DNA from: Megaustenia siamemsis
Taxonomy: Eukaryota; Mollusca; Gastropoda; Stylommatophora; Ariophantidae
Length of the DNA: 64,000 bases
Direction: 5' to 3'
Assembly: GCA_032433765.1 (NCBI GenBank)
Contig: JAVIAB010000139.1
Location: 48,170,421-48,234,420, forward strand
This document shows, piece after piece, positions 10,991-23,262 of the stretch. The stretch's first letter is position 1, and every line of letters starts with the position of its first letter. The notes below the pieces were generated by a model. That model was not told the origin of the DNA, did not search any database, and saw only the letters and a list, made by a program, of their open reading frames with translations. Made by a program: the position numbers and the translations under genes.

Positions 10991-11289
10991 CCGGAAGTAT
11001 TTTCTTATGTTACCCTTCAGTAACATTAGCGTGGTGATTAGCTGGCTTGTCAATCAAGTGAATCTGGGTTCAATTCCAGCCTCATCTTTTCATAGGGACC
11101 TAGTTGAAAAATGAATAGGTTCCTTGGAAATCTAGTTAGGAAAAGTGGTGATAACAGCGAGAAATATCATTTTGGTCCTCGCTCTGTATATTGTGTCATA
11201 GTAGAGGTAAAATTGGTACTTTACGTCTTTGCAATATTATAAATTATACAGGACTTCCTTTACCACTACTATATATTATTTGTCATAGA

Positions 11290-11560
11290 CTAGACCTTTA
11301 GGTCCTGCTCATCATCATCATCATTATCATCATAATCATCATCATCATCATCATGTGCCATACTGGTTTGGGTAGACGATCATATTCTTCCACGACTTTC
11401 TACCCACAGTTTTACAATTATGTTGTTGACCGTTTTCTGTGCTATGACACCAAGCTAACTGTCTAGTATTTCTCTATTTGTCGTCCGCGGTCTCTCTTTC
11501 CTTGTATATTGCCAGTTGTAATCAAATATTTCAACTTTCTTCTTCTTGTGATGTGTGCCC
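11290..11560 (-). mobile_element. LINE 3' end (family D) with ATG-repeat tail
   Basis: Read on the minus strand it ends in repeated ATG/ATC triplets (11305-11354). The preceding sequence contains TTGTCGTCCGCGGTCTC on the plus strand (reverse of a RERPRTTNREI-like coding stretch) and CACGACTTTC. A second diverged copy at 16430-16650 shares CTTTGTAGTCCGCG, GACACCAAGCTA, and the CCATACTGGTT motif next to the triplet tail. The coding frame is broken. Confidence 0.65.
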
Positions 11561-11934
11561 GAAAAATATTCATTTTTTTTATTACTGGTGTTTTTAGGAG
11601 CTCCCTCCTGCTCGACGTTGTCTTTTTTTTTTTCTTTTAGCCAGTAGCCAAATAATATGATGCCGATTTTGAGCACGAGGCTAGGATGATTGCACATAAA
11701 GAGCTCTTTTAAAAATATTTGCACATACGCTACAGGAATGGTAACAATGAATGTACTGAGAAAGGTTCAAAGTTCATCGAGTGACGTTACATTAGTTCTC
11801 TCCAAGCTTGAGATGTTGATCTTGGTAAAATTACATCGCGTCAATCACAGACAGGAGTGCGCCATCACTTTATACACGGAGCATTGCCCTCTTTCCTGGC
11901 TTTTTTTTATTTTCTGAAATTGTCTCCCACTCTC

Positions 11935-12586
11935 CATTTAGTACCGTAAGCGTTCATTACTTCAAACATTTTCTTATTATATCCTTCTTCATTTAGTACC
12001 GTAAGCGTTCATTACTTCAAACATTTTCTTATTATATCCTTCTTCATTTAGTACCGCAAGCGTTCATTACTTCAAACATTTTCTTCTTATATCCTTCTTC
12101 ATTTAGTACCGCAAGCGTTCATTACTTCAAACATTTTCTTTATATCCTTCTTCATTTAGTACCGCAAGCGTTCATTACTTCAAACATTTATATCCTTCTT
12201 CATTTAGTACCGCAAGCGTTCATTACTTCAAACATTTTCTTCTTATATCCTTCTTCATTTAGTACCGCAAGCGTTCATTACTTCAAACATTTTCTTATTA
12301 TATCCTTCTTCATTTAGTACCGCAAGCGTTCATTACTTCAAACATTTTCTTATTATAATCTTCTTCATTTAGTACCGCAAGCGTTCATTACTTCAAACAT
12401 TTTCTTATTATAATCTTCTTCATTTAGTACCGTAAGCGTTCATTACTTCAAACATTTTCTTATTATATCCTTCTTCATTTAGTACCGCAAGCGTTCATTA
12501 CTTCAAACATTTTCTTATTATAATCTTCTTCATTTAGTACCGCAAGCGTTCATTACTTCAAACATTTTCTTATTATATCCTTCTTC
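11935..12586. repeat. 55-bp tandem array, about 12 copies
   Basis: The unit begins CATTTAGTACCGCAAGCGTT and runs through CATTACTTCAAACATTTTCT to ATATCCTTCTT. Copies are very similar. One unit near 12180 is shortened by loss of the TTTCTTCTT segment, and several carry ATAATC in place of ATATCC. It is non-coding. Confidence 0.95.
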
Positions 12587-12807
12587 GTTCGGTTTTGGAG
12601 CTTCCCCTCCCTATTCCACGTTTTCTTTGATATTTCCTTCTGCTTAAAAAAAAAAAAAATTACGACTTTATTTTGTCATTTTTTACTTTATATTTTGGTA
12701 TTTTTTGGCACCACTGTCTTATGAGTTTTGTACTTGTTGTCTTTTGGTTTTCGTTCCTTTCTTGTTCACGTCAAGCACTTCTTTTTCACATTTCTTTCTT
12801 GATTTTC

Positions 12808-13086
12808 TTTTTGACACCCCAACAATTTATTTTTTGGCACCCCAATAATTTTCTTTTTGGTACCCCAATATTTTATCTTTTTGACACCCCAACAATTTAT
12901 TTTTTTGGCACCCCAATATTTTATCTTTTTGACACCCCAACAATTTATTTTTTGGCACCCCAATAATTTTCTTTTTGGCACCCCAATATTTTATCTTTTT
13001 GACACCCCAATATTTTATCTTTTTGACACCCCAATATTTTATCTTTTTGACACCCCAACGATTTATCTTTTTGACACCCTAACGAT
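12808..13086. repeat. 23/24-bp minisatellite, GACACCCC type
   Basis: Units of about 23-24 bases alternate TTTTTGACACCCCAA and TTTTTTGGCACCCCAA followed by TATTTTATC, CAATTTATT or TAATTTTC. Open frames across the array (FLFGTPIFYLFDTP type) are by-products of the short period. It appears related to the array at 13.7-14.0 kb. Confidence 0.9.
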
Positions 13087-13099
13087 CGCTACTTGGTTG

Positions 13100-13410
13100 G
13101 TTATTTGTTTATGGAAGGCCCCGGTATCACCGCAACCGAATTAAAATCCATAATTACTCAACCGCCGTGCCAGTATCATCCGAATTAATATCTCATCTCC
13201 CAAACAAAGAACGATTACTGTAGTCCCCATCGTAGCAGTCTCAGTACACGTCAAAAGACATAAGGCGAAACCGCGCAGAAAGTGAACACAGCCAACTGTT
13301 CCCTGTCATACGATATCATCATTCACCGTAAACAATCGGAATATCAAAACAATGATCAAAACGGATGAGACACACAGCTCACGGTGTGCACAGAGCACTT
13401 AACTCAGTAG
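13100..13410. repeat. Dispersed repeat F, copy 2
   Basis: Closest to the copy at 25.4 kb: both have TTATGGAAGGCC, the motif AACAAAGAACGATTACTGTA, GTACACGTCAAAAGACATAA and CTCACGGTGTGCACA. It lies between two related minisatellite arrays and looks like an insertion into one older array. It ends at ACTCAGTAG, earlier than the other copies. Confidence 0.8.
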
Positions 13411-13705
13411 CAAGTATCAACGGTTTTCTCTTTTGTTTTTTTTTGGTACTCCTACAAGTTATCTGTTTGGCACCGTTTTATAGACGTGATTACGATTTAT
13501 AGAAGAGCATTAACTTGACACGAAGACTGTGAATATAAACCCTACAGCCTGGGAATAAATAGTTGCACATACCAATATTTTGAAAAACACTCTAAAACTC
13601 CATGGAAGATTCATAGAAAGAAAGAGAATACAAGGCAAAAGAAACCAAAAAAAAAAAAAACAGTTCGTAGGGACGCTTCAAAATCCAAAGTCAGCTGACG
13701 GAGGG

Positions 13706-14012
13706 TACTACAAGTTATCTTTTTCACACCCCCCTCCCCCCGCCCTGCTAGTTATCTTTTTGGTACCCCTACAAGGTATCTTTTTTGGTACCCCTACAAG
13801 GTATCTTTTTGGTACCCCTACAAGCTATCTTTTTGACATACCTACAAGGTAACTTTTTGGTACCCCTACAAGCTATCTTTTTGACATACCTACAAGGTAA
13901 CTTTTTGGTACCCCTACAAGCTATCTTTTTGACATACCTACAAGGTAACTTTTTGGTACCCCTACACGTTTTCTTTTTGATACCCCTACAAAATATCTTT
14001 TGATACCCCTAA
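13706..14012. repeat. 24-bp minisatellite, GGTACCCC type
   Basis: The 24-base units read TTTTTGGTACCCCTACAAG plus GTATC, and alternate with TTTTTGACATACCTACAAG plus GTAAC. This gives a 48-base higher-order unit between about 13811 and 13960. It is similar in layout (T run, RYACCCC, A-rich end) to the 12.8-13.1 kb array. Looser units such as TTTTTGACCCCAC occur to about 14310. Confidence 0.9.
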
Positions 14013-14634
14013 TATTATTACTTTTGAAAACTCCACGGTTACATTTTTTTTTTATGAAACCAGCAATTTTATTTTGCGTACACCTAAGAACCTGTCTCCT
14101 TCATGCTACCCCTCCCCCACCCCTACTCATCTTTCCGGCACTCAACATGTATTATTTTGATGACACTTTCACATTTTTCATGTTGACATCCCGTAATTAC
14201 TATTTCAGCTTCCTCACAATTATCAGATTCGGCACCCACAAAGTACATATTTGTCGGACTCTTCAATTCTTATTTTGACCCCATGACGCTTCTTCTTTTT
14301 GACCCCACAATTTGATCCATTAAGCACTTTAGTGCTTCTTTTATTCTCTGAGGTCTATCTGGTATATATCTGTGAAGTTGTCTTTTCGATGAGTTTGGTT
14401 GTCGCCCGTTAAGAGGTCCTGTAAGAGTCAGTAAAGTACCTAAAGTTTAATACTCTTCAATTCGGACTGTTTGTATCTTTCATTGTTATTATTTTTTTTT
14501 TACAATATCCCAATTCTTCACTATTTTTTTGATAACTTCATTTTAGGTTTTTGACATCTCCCATAATCCTTGCACAGGAATCCCCTATATTGTGTTTTTT
14601 TTTTTTTTTTACAACTACGCTATTCTTCCTCCTT

Positions 14635-14746
14635 ACGACCATACTGCTCCAAAAATCATGTGCTGAAGGTCTGTAAAATGTATGGTCACTAACACCATAT
14701 TCCCTACACGCCACTTGGCGTGACGGGGGCTCTTTACTTTTTCACT
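14635..14746 (+). mobile_element. 5'-truncated SINE (family 1) with 14-bp TSD
   Basis: Only the 3' half is present, from near CCAAAAATCATGTGCTGAAG to the ACGCCACTTGGCGT hairpin and TTTACTTTT. An exact direct repeat TATTCTTCCTCCTT lies at 14621-14634 and 14747-14760. Truncation at the 5' side with intact TSDs is the usual product of incomplete reverse transcription. Confidence 0.9.
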
Positions 14747-14819
14747 TATTCTTCCTCCTTGACACCGATGCATCTCTTTTTTTTTTACATTCCCATACCA
14801 CTTGTTGATATCCATCTCC

Positions 14820-15345
14820 CCCTCCCCCCCCCCCTTTTTTTTTCCAATGCTGTAACTACAAGATTGGGTTTATATCCTAACTTAATTCTGACAAATATTA
14901 AAGTACACTCAACCTGTGCTAGGAAACCAGTGTTAATTATTTATTATCAAGTGCCATACCCACGAAGGTGGTCTCTAGATATACTGTTACCAGTGTTGGT
15001 TATCAGTTCTATTTTTGATATCTTTTTATATCAGAATTTAGAGTTACTGCCATTATCGATATTAATTAGTGCCTATAACGTTTCGGGTAGTGTTGTTCTC
15101 ATTGATTTATTTATTGTGTCAATATTATTTCATAAAAAAACAGGTCAAGTAGAGGTTACAAAGCTTTCAGTGCTCAGGACACCCTTAGTGCTCACAATAT
15201 CTATCATAAATACCGCAGTAATTCTGAAAGTACTTAATAAATGTAATCAAAATGTAACCTCAGACTAAATGTGACGAAAACATTCAAGTTAGACAACTTA
15301 TAACAAGCACTCCTGGGGCACATACTTTGAGAAGCACTACGTAAA
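14820..15345. other. Long open frame region ending in a possible hAT-like terminus
   Basis: A 182-residue plus-strand frame (14720-15268) starts inside the preceding SINE and shows only generic hydrophobic residues, so it is probably chance. The reverse complement of 15313-15345 begins TAGTGCTTCTCAAAGTATG, which resembles hAT-type termini, but no partner end was found. Confidence 0.3.
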
Positions 15346-15770
15346 GAATTATTAAAGTGTCAACTTAAGTGGCATACTTTTCATTAAGAGGAGAATATGA
15401 TCTAATGGCATTTGATCATGAAAGCTGGAACAATATTTATGTTGGTTTTGTTGGTACACTGTGCAAAAAAAACAAAAAAACAACAACAGTTAAAATAAGT
15501 GTCACCGTTTTTAAATATTATTAAAATAATCTTAAAACAAAGCTATTTTACTAATAAATTATTTTTCTTTTATATATCTAATCTTCTCCAACTTACCTCA
15601 TACGCATTCTCTTTTATTTTTCGTTATAATCGTTACCTCTTATATTTTACTTTCTAGATCTAGATTTGGCTTAGTTCATTGTCTGGTGTAAACTAAACAT
15701 ATTTTTTTTTTAAATTAAAAAGCGAAATAACATGTTATGTACACATAAGGAGGAACAATAACTTAATATA

Positions 15771-15886
15771 GTAAAAAAAAAAAAAGTAAAGTACCCCCGT
15801 CACGCCAAGTGGCGGCGTATAGGGAATATGGTGTTAGTGTCCATAAATTTTACAGACCTTCGGCACATGATTTTTGGGGTAATGTG
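15771..15886 (-). mobile_element. 5'-truncated SINE (family 1) with 14-bp TSD
   Basis: The minus-strand 3' half is kept, with an A-rich stretch at its left end and a duplicated GCG in the hairpin (AAGTGGCGGCGTATAGG). An exact direct repeat AATAACTTAATATA lies at 15757-15770 and 15887-15900. Confidence 0.9.
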
Positions 15887-15904
15887 AATAACTTAATATA
15901 AGCC

Positions 15905-16070
15905 ATCTTAAAGGGAGAAATACAAGGTGAACCAGGAAGAGACACGCACAAATAAAATTGGACTGACAACTTCAAGAGATGGACGGGAAAAAGAACTTAC
16001 GATAGCGTGAACCATTAAGGGAAGAGACGGAGTGAAATGACGCTACATGATAGTTATACACTTTAATGTG
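15905..16070 (+). mobile_element. LINE 3' end (family B)
   Basis: The plus strand encodes a broken version of the C terminus of the 27.6 kb element: LKGEIQGEPGRDTHK, then WTDNFKRWTGK, then RSEMTL. Stops interrupt it. It is a dead 3' fragment. Confidence 0.65.
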
Positions 16071-16429
16071 GAGACGACACAATAGTGAAAACAAAAAAAG
16101 AAGACTCAAATCATCTTAAATTAAAATAAAATAATTTATTTTCTTGTTCTTCTTTATTTCATCGTCATTAAAAAAAAATAGCTGTTGTTTTTTGTGTGCA
16201 TATATATTAAGCTATATAGAATTCTCTTCTATCTTCTATCTGAAAAGGATATTAACGAGATGCTGACAGTGTAAACTAGTGAATGTTTCTTGAGCGACGT
16301 AAAGACAATAATGCTGGTACGGTTTACAATTTGCGATATTTGACAAAATTTGAAATAATTGTTCGACAGTTTAAAGCAGCTAGCTTCTTCAGTTTTCGCT
16401 GTTAAAATAGTCGCTTGTATGACACTGGT

Positions 16430-16648
16430 GAAGATGCCAGCTCAATTAGCGTTTTCTCTTGTCCCCATATACGACTTTTCATCACCATCATTTTCCATAC
16501 TGGTTGGCGTAGGCGACCATGTCCTTCTACAATCTTCTAAACACAGTGCATCGTATCATTTCTGTTGTTGGCGTTTTTTTATGCCTTGACACCAAGCTAT
16601 CTTCTCTCTTTGTAGTCCGCGATATCTATTTCTCTGTATTTTGCCAGT

Positions 16649-16650
<2 letters not shown>
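16430..16650 (-). mobile_element. LINE 3' end (family D), second copy
   Basis: Shares order and wording with 11290-11560: triplet-rich tail (CATCACCATCATT), CATACTGGTTGGCGTAGGCG, GACACCAAGCTATC, TTTGTAGTCCGCGATATC and TTTGCCAGTTGTA. The frame is broken, and it abuts a TA microsatellite. Confidence 0.65.
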
Positions 16651-16690
<40 letters not shown>

Positions 16691-16801
16691 AACAATGAAC
16701 TGGAGTCGTCATTCGCTGGAAACTGCGAAACTTGCTGAAGAGGGGATCTGAGCACCTATGGGCATGTTCGGAGTGCAATGATAATGACCCGCAAATAACT
16801 C

Positions 16802-16841
<40 letters not shown>
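16651..16841. repeat. TA microsatellite, LINE remnant, CT microsatellite
   Basis: A (TA)n run (16651-16688) is followed by a LINE family-E remnant (about 16690-16800, plus strand) that includes AAGAGGGGATCTGAGCACC and GTGCAATGATAATGACCC. This matches the 3' end of the RNase H region at 31 kb (RGSEHLWTCFECNDDDP). A (CT)n run (16806-16841) comes next. Confidence 0.8.
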
Positions 16842-16844
<3 letters not shown>

Positions 16845-16904
16845 GTATATATATGTACATATATATTATACTACTTATATACGTGATATTTTTGGAGCAT
16901 GTTA

Positions 16905-17090
16905 AAAGAAAATACAAGGTAAAAGATGTAGAGCACGTTAAGACTAACATGGATGAGCAACATCAAAAGATGGACAAGTTAGCCTAGGACAGCCTGCACC
17001 ATCAAAGCAAGAGACAGAACGGAATGGCGCTCCATGGTAGCCAACCATCGATGCTGAGACGGCACTCACTGAAAAAACAATACACTACAA
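16905..17090 (+). mobile_element. LINE 3' end (family B), third copy
   Basis: In one frame it encodes GKIQGKRCRARLRLTWMSNI, then KRWTS, a stop, then ACTIKARDRTEWRSMVANHR. This is nearly the C terminus of the 27.6 kb element. A stop after KRWTS and the missing upstream part make it inactive. Confidence 0.75.
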
Positions 17091-17099
17091 AAAGAAAAA

Positions 17100-18420
17100 A
17101 GGAAAGAAAAATATATGGGCATAGACGCCATATTTTCAATACACAAGGAGGAATTCCCATTTTTGAGCATAAATGGCTTTTCATTTTGTTTCTTGTTTTT
17201 TTCTGGAAAATTTAACGATCTGGCGTAATACCAAGAATATTACTCATAAGATGTGCCGTTGGTTATTGGAAACAGCGCACAAACAACATGTTCTCCATAC
17301 GCTTTGAGGCGTGGGGTCAACTCTAGATCTTCCAGAACAAAAAACCCAGACCTTTATACAAAATGTTACACCCCCCCCCAACCTCTTCCCCCCCCCCCCC
17401 ACAAACAATGACAGACTTTTGAAATGTGTAACTTGGCATACTCAGAAGTATCTCTCGGACAGACAAACAACGAAGTACTTGATGTGAAAGTATGCTCACT
17501 ATCCCCCAGCAATGTCGTGTATGATGGCTAGCCCACTTATTCCGAATACAAGATTGACGGGTTCCCAACGACTTTCTTTACGGAGAGACAACCTTCGGCC
17601 CAATAAAGAAAGAACCTTCCTCCTGAGCTAGAAACATGTATATAAACGTGACATGGGGGCCCTGGTTATAAACGTGACATCAAGACTCTGGTCATGTGCA
17701 TAACTAGCTGGGAAGAGCCTACTAAAGACAGCTCAGCTGGGGTCGGACAGTTAACGCTAGCCTGAAGGCAAGCGAAGGTAATATGAGAAAGGTTGCCAGG
17801 TCTAACTTCGCACAAAGGAAGAAATGGAAACCTTAAACAAGACAAAGGGCACTACTTAAACATGATCTTTGGAGACAGAAATGATTCTACCAGTGAATCG
17901 TAGTAGGAGCAGGTATGTTTACAGCACCCGGAAAAAATGACAGATAATCAACATCAAGTTTCCCTCATTAATAATTGCCTCTGAAGTTTCTCTCTATAAT
18001 AATATTCATTTATTATTATTTGTCTCCATGATTCTACCGCTACTACTACTATTACTAATAATACCACTACTAAACTATTGCTACAAATATTACGATTTGC
18101 AGTATAATTGGCTCATTAATAAAAGTATTGCTAGTTTACATAAGAATCTTGGTATCTTATATTTAGATATCACAACCAAATAAGATGAAATACACCTCTT
18201 CCCCACGCTCCCCTCGATCACACATACAGCGAACACAGTGTCCCTATATTGTTGTCTTTTGTTGCCAGTGACACACTTTGTGGGACAACGCTACTCCAGT
18301 GCCGTCTCTCCTTCCTAGAGAAAAGAACTCGTTCTCACTTGTTCGGGGAGGCTAGTTCTGGATCGGACTCGATTTTTTAGTTTTCAGTAGACATAAACAG
18401 AAAGCTTCAACAATTATAGG
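17100..18420. other. Non-coding stretch with poly-C tracts
   Basis: Nothing with recognisable coding content. C runs at about 17371-17401 and a region of short trinucleotide CTA repeats near 18040 are the only features. Confidence 0.4.
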
Positions 18421-18423
18421 GAC

Positions 18424-18481
18424 ATTTGTCAGCTTAACCATTTCTTCTTCCTCTTCTTCTTCTTCTTCCTCTTCCTCTTCT

Positions 18482-18551
<70 letters not shown>

Positions 18552-18553
18552 CG
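18424..18553. repeat. TTC then TC microsatellite
   Basis: A (TTC)n stretch with some TCC units is followed by (TC)n. The minus strand would read as poly-Glu then Arg-Glu repeats, which is a low-complexity artefact. Confidence 0.95.
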
Positions 18554-19810
18554 TCTCTTTTATTCATTTGTTAACCCTTCGGATGTCTAGACAGAGATAC
18601 AAAGGTCTAGTTCTTCAGCAGCCTCCGTCATTGATATCCTCGCTATCGGAAAGAGAGGAAGGCACAACATACTTCGTTTGTGACAAAAATCTGTCACACA
18701 GGAAGTGAAGTGTTAATCTAATTTAATAATTACAGATATTAAGACTGACCAATAGCCAAGATGTACGTTCATTTAAAATGTGCTCAATATGGCAAGACTT
18801 TCATCCATTAACAAATACAGGCACCGATTTGCAAATATGACTTTTAGTCTGGAAATATTTTTTCTCTCAAAGCTAGTCATTGACTTCTGTCGCCTGGACC
18901 AACGAAGCGGAGCTGACAAAGATATCACTCTGCGTCCATGTAGTCAGTCTTGGTAGGATACAAGTCAAGTGGTAGGGATTGAAAAGAAAGGTTGGTTTAG
19001 AATATCACAAATTTAGATGTTCAGTCTGAAGTCCATAAATGTTAAAGTGCAACACATCGCAGCAAATGCCTTTTCAAATCAAATAGAAGAAGTGTGAAAA
19101 TATGTGGAATCTCATCGAAGTTGATCACTCACAATTGACCGTTACCTACGATCCGCACAAGCAAAACCGTGTAATGAATCTTTACAGAGAAGAGCAATCA
19201 CTAAACAAGCTTGACTTCCACTCTCCTTTTATCTAGAAACTTTGGTCCCATGCTTAGAGCATCGGAAAAGATTGATATAACCAGCAAGCTAGTGGTCAGA
19301 GGAGGGTTCAACGGTCCTGAGTAAAAGTACACGTGAACTAGTCTCATCAAGTCAATGATGTCCGTGCACCTTTGAACTCTGAAGGTACATGTTCTAAGTC
19401 CTAGATATAATCTAAACTATAACACTTAACGTGGCGTCAACTGAATCTTGAAGTTGTGCGTCACAAACTAACCCCATAGTCTGTTATTAAGTGAAAGTCT
19501 ATTTATATAGGTTCGGAAAATTCTAATGTAGGTCAGAGATAATATTTGTATTACAATTTATGCTGTATATTTTTGGGTTCACTTATTTATGTTTGATTTG
19601 TTTCGTTCAGTTATCGTTACAATTATCGTTCTTTTATCTTCTAACCTTATAGAACTGTGGGAACACAAGGTCAATTACTTACGAGGTTAACAAACTATAA
19701 GTGGATACTTGTCATGTGACCTGCATATTGGCACTTTGGTCAGAAGTGAGAGTAAAGTGCAATTTTAAAAGAAACGATTAATTTATTGAACATTTCATGC
19801 GATTTTATCT
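18554..19810. other. Non-coding stretch, nothing recognised
   Basis: No open frame with protein-like content, no repeat family shared with other parts of the window. Confidence 0.4.
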
Positions 19811-19814
19811 ACAG

Positions 19815-20095
19815 CAGTGTTTCTCAACCGAGAGCCATATGTCCCCCGGGTGGGCCACAAAATTTCAAGGGGGTCCACAGGAGACAAAAATAGGGTAATT
19901 GGGGAGTTTCGTGATGCGAAACTTAGGGGGTGCTGGGTACGCACGAGATTAGGTGGCCATGCACAGAGATACAGATGTTTGCAGAATACAACACTCAGAT
20001 ACCACTTGTTTCATTCAATGAATTGTTTCGTTAGCGGCACCTATAAGAGAACAACAAATCAGAAGTACGTGGCGAGTTTTTTACGCTCTTTTTAA
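19815..20095 (+). mobile_element. Possible hAT-type transposon terminus
   Basis: The segment starts CAGTGTTTCTCAACCGAGAG and continues with CCCCCGGGTGGGCCAC and AGGGGGTCCAC. Many hAT elements start with CAGTG-TTTCTCAACC followed by a C/G-rich stretch. The inverse terminus and an 8-bp duplication were not found, so this is a tentative remnant. Confidence 0.4.
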
Positions 20096-21960
20096 TGAAC
20101 GATGGGTGGATCGCCCTTGATGACTGCGACAACATTATTTTTCCTGTCCACTTCACTCTCTTCACCCCCTCCTTCTCCCTAACCCCACTCGACCATTGCC
20201 TATCTTGACCGTCCTCTTCTCTTTAGTTGTAATCAAAGTGGGTTCACGAACTTCAAAGGGGTATGAAATAGACTTGAATTTGCTAACAAAAGTATTTAAA
20301 AACGAAGATTTTCCCTTTACGGCTGCTGTGTTCAGTTTCTTAGCATTGTGAAAATGTATTTTTTTTAAAAAGTGTTTCTAACGGACATATAGAATTTTAT
20401 AAGTTGAGTCAAGTGTTCTATTCAAGAAGAAGAACAAGATCAGTTAAGTATTTTTTTACGTAATCAATGAAAAAATTAAAATTAGAACGTATAACGATTG
20501 CACGTGACACCTAACGCTCACGCACGTGGGGAAAGATTTGAAAGACTGTATCCCATGTAAGTTTTTTCTATTAGGCCCATAACTCAAGATAGACTTAGCA
20601 GGTCGGTAAGGGATACATGTTTATGCTCAGGAAAACTACTGAACATGGAGATAATAAATGTAACACAATAAATATAAAGAAGCAATTATCAACATATGCG
20701 GAATAAAAATAAAAGTAGAACCTATAGAAGAAATAACAAAGAGGACAATTTAGAAAGTAAAAAGCTATCGTGATCACCATAACCTTTGATTTGAGAGTAT
20801 ATACACAAATACATAGTAATATATTGTGTAAAAAGAAAATGTATTGGTAGCATTATGCACTTAAAATATATAGATAATGTTATCAGTTTTTCAATGGCAC
20901 GCTTTTTTTGTCTTTGTTTGGGAAGTTCTAACGCTGTTTTATTTATAAAAAGTAATATAATAATTTTCCAGCTTCAAACATAAATACAAATTGACTCCAT
21001 CTGTTTCAATTTTTTTTACCCATTCTCACGACATAATTTACTGAGTACATCTTGACCACCTCGACAAATCAGAAATGTTGACATCACTCAGTCGAGTATC
21101 TAGACTACGGATTTATCCCATCACTGCAAGACCTACGTAGATCATACACAACCTTTGTGCTTAATTTATAATAATACCTTTTGCAATGAAAGTATGCGTC
21201 CATGTAAGTACAACCAAAAGCATTTGAAAACGTTCCATAGTGACCAAAATGGAGATTAACTAATTAAATATTTTCGCGTGTGGCTTAAGTTTGAAGCAAG
21301 ACCTACGATGAAAACGCTTTTTAAATGTTTGATCAGAAATCCACAAATTTAAATGACAAAGGTCCTTACAAAATATAACAAGGGAAAAGAAGGAAAACCA
21401 TGCAAAACAATAGGGGAGTTCTTGATTTTGCCAGCTGCATTTAATGTTAAAAGAACCGTCATATTTTAAGCATAAACCTGTGTAATTGTATTGTCCGCGC
21501 GCAAACACACACACACACATGACACGATGTATTTGCTAAATAAAATTCCAAAATAGTTATCTTTTTCATGAAAAGACAATGGGTCAGGGGAAAAGAAAAA
21601 ACAAGATCGAAAGCTGGCCACGGTAGAAAAAAAAAGGTTGAGAGACAATGGTTTACAAGAAGCCGAACAAGAAATGAGCCAAATAAAAATACTGACGGAT
21701 TGAGGAGTCTGGTTAGCTGATGTTTTGGGGAGGTGGGGGGGCAGGGAACGATTACTTGTATGTTCTTGTGACATAAAACCATCATCTTAGATAGGTTTTT
21801 TATAACTTGAGGATTCTTATGTCTGAACACTTGGTCACGTGCTGTCAGAGAAGAACTACGTGCCTATCAGTAATTCTTCTTATTTACTTCCGCTTGTACT
21901 CTTCAAGTAGTGAGAGGGAGTGGTTCTGGCTAAGAGCCTCTCGTGGCTTCTCAATTGAAT
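20096..21960. other. Non-coding stretch, nothing recognised
   Basis: Several short overlapping open frames, with no protein family signal. A (CA)n run near 21506 is the only simple repeat. Confidence 0.4.
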
Positions 21961-23262
21961 TATCATGCGATTTGTTGTAAACTCCACTAACACTGTCACT
22001 CAATCTGACCTGCAACCTACAACACTTTTCTTATGATTTGTTGTAAACTCCACTAACACTGTCACTCTATCTGACCTGCAACCTACAACACTTTTCTTAT
22101 GATTTGTTGTAAACTCCACTAACACTGTCACTCTATCTGACCTGCAACCTACAACACTTTTCTTATGATTTGTTGTAGAACTCCACTAACACTGTCACTC
22201 AATCTGACCTGTAACCTACAACACTTTTCTTATGATTTGTTGTAAACTCCACTAACACTGTCACTCAATCTGACCTGCAACCTACAACACTTTTCTTATG
22301 ATTTGTTGTAAACTCCACTAACACTGTCACTCTATCTGACCTGCAACATACAACACTTTTCTTATGATTTGTTGTAAACTCCACTAACACTGTCACTCTA
22401 TCTGACCTGCAACCTACAACACTTTTCTTATGATTTGTTGTAAACTCCACTAGCACTGTCACTCTATCTGACCTGCAACCTACAACACTTTTCTTATGAT
22501 TTGTTGTAAACTCCACTAGCACTGTCACTCTATCTGACCTGCAACCTACACACTTTTCTTATGATTTGTTGTAAACTCCACTAACACTGTCACTCAATCT
22601 GACCTGCAACCTACACACTTTTCTTATGATTTGTTGTAAACTCCACTAACACTGTCACTCTATCTGACCTGCAACCTACAACACTTTTCTTATGATTTGT
22701 TGTAGAACTCCACTAACACTGTCACTCAATCTGACCTGCAACCTACAACACTTTTCTTATGATTTGTTGTAGAACTCCACTAACACTGTCACTCTATCTG
22801 ACCTGCAACCTACACACTTTTCTTATGATTTGTTGTAGAACTCCACTAACACTGTCACTCCATCTGACCTGCAACCTACACACTTTTCTTATGATTTGTT
22901 GTAGAACTCCACTAACACTGTCACTCAATCTGACCTGCAACCTACACACTTTTCTTATGATTTGTTGTAGAACTCCACTAACACTGTCACTCCATCTGAC
23001 CTGCAACCTACACACTTTTCTTATGATTTCTTGTAGAACTCCACTAACACTGTCACTCCATCTGACCTGCAACCTACACACTTTTCTTATGATTTGTTGT
23101 AGAACTCCACTAACACTGTCACTCCATCTGACCTGCAACCTACACACTTTTCTTATGATTTGTTGTAGAACTCCACTAACACTGTCACTCCATCTGACCT
23201 GCAACCTACACACTTTTTTCATGATTTATTGTAGAATTTCTATGATACTGTCACTCAAATTA
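21961..23262. repeat. 66-bp tandem array, about 20 copies, two sub-arrays
   Basis: The unit is TTATGATTTGTTGTAAACTC, CACTAACACTGTCACTCTAT, CTGACCTGCAACCTACAACA and CTTTTC. The first part has TGTAAACTCC and CTACAACAC (66 bases). The last part has TGTAGAACTCC and CTACACAC, where a +1 and a -1 change balance so the unit stays 66. Both sub-types are therefore multiples of three, which keeps long frames open on both strands (183 residues plus, 142 and 87 minus). These are not regarded as genes. Confidence 0.95.

Noticed and set aside
12673..14003. Frames of FYLFDTP and VPLQGIF repeats
   Set aside because: Short-period minisatellite translation, T-rich, with no start context or unique sequence.
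14720..15268. 182-residue hydrophobic frame as a membrane protein gene
   Set aside because: It starts inside a SINE and crosses its target duplication; the residues are those expected from AT-rich DNA and there is no family resemblance.
18352..18567. Poly-Glu protein on the minus strand
   Set aside because: It is a TTC/TC microsatellite.
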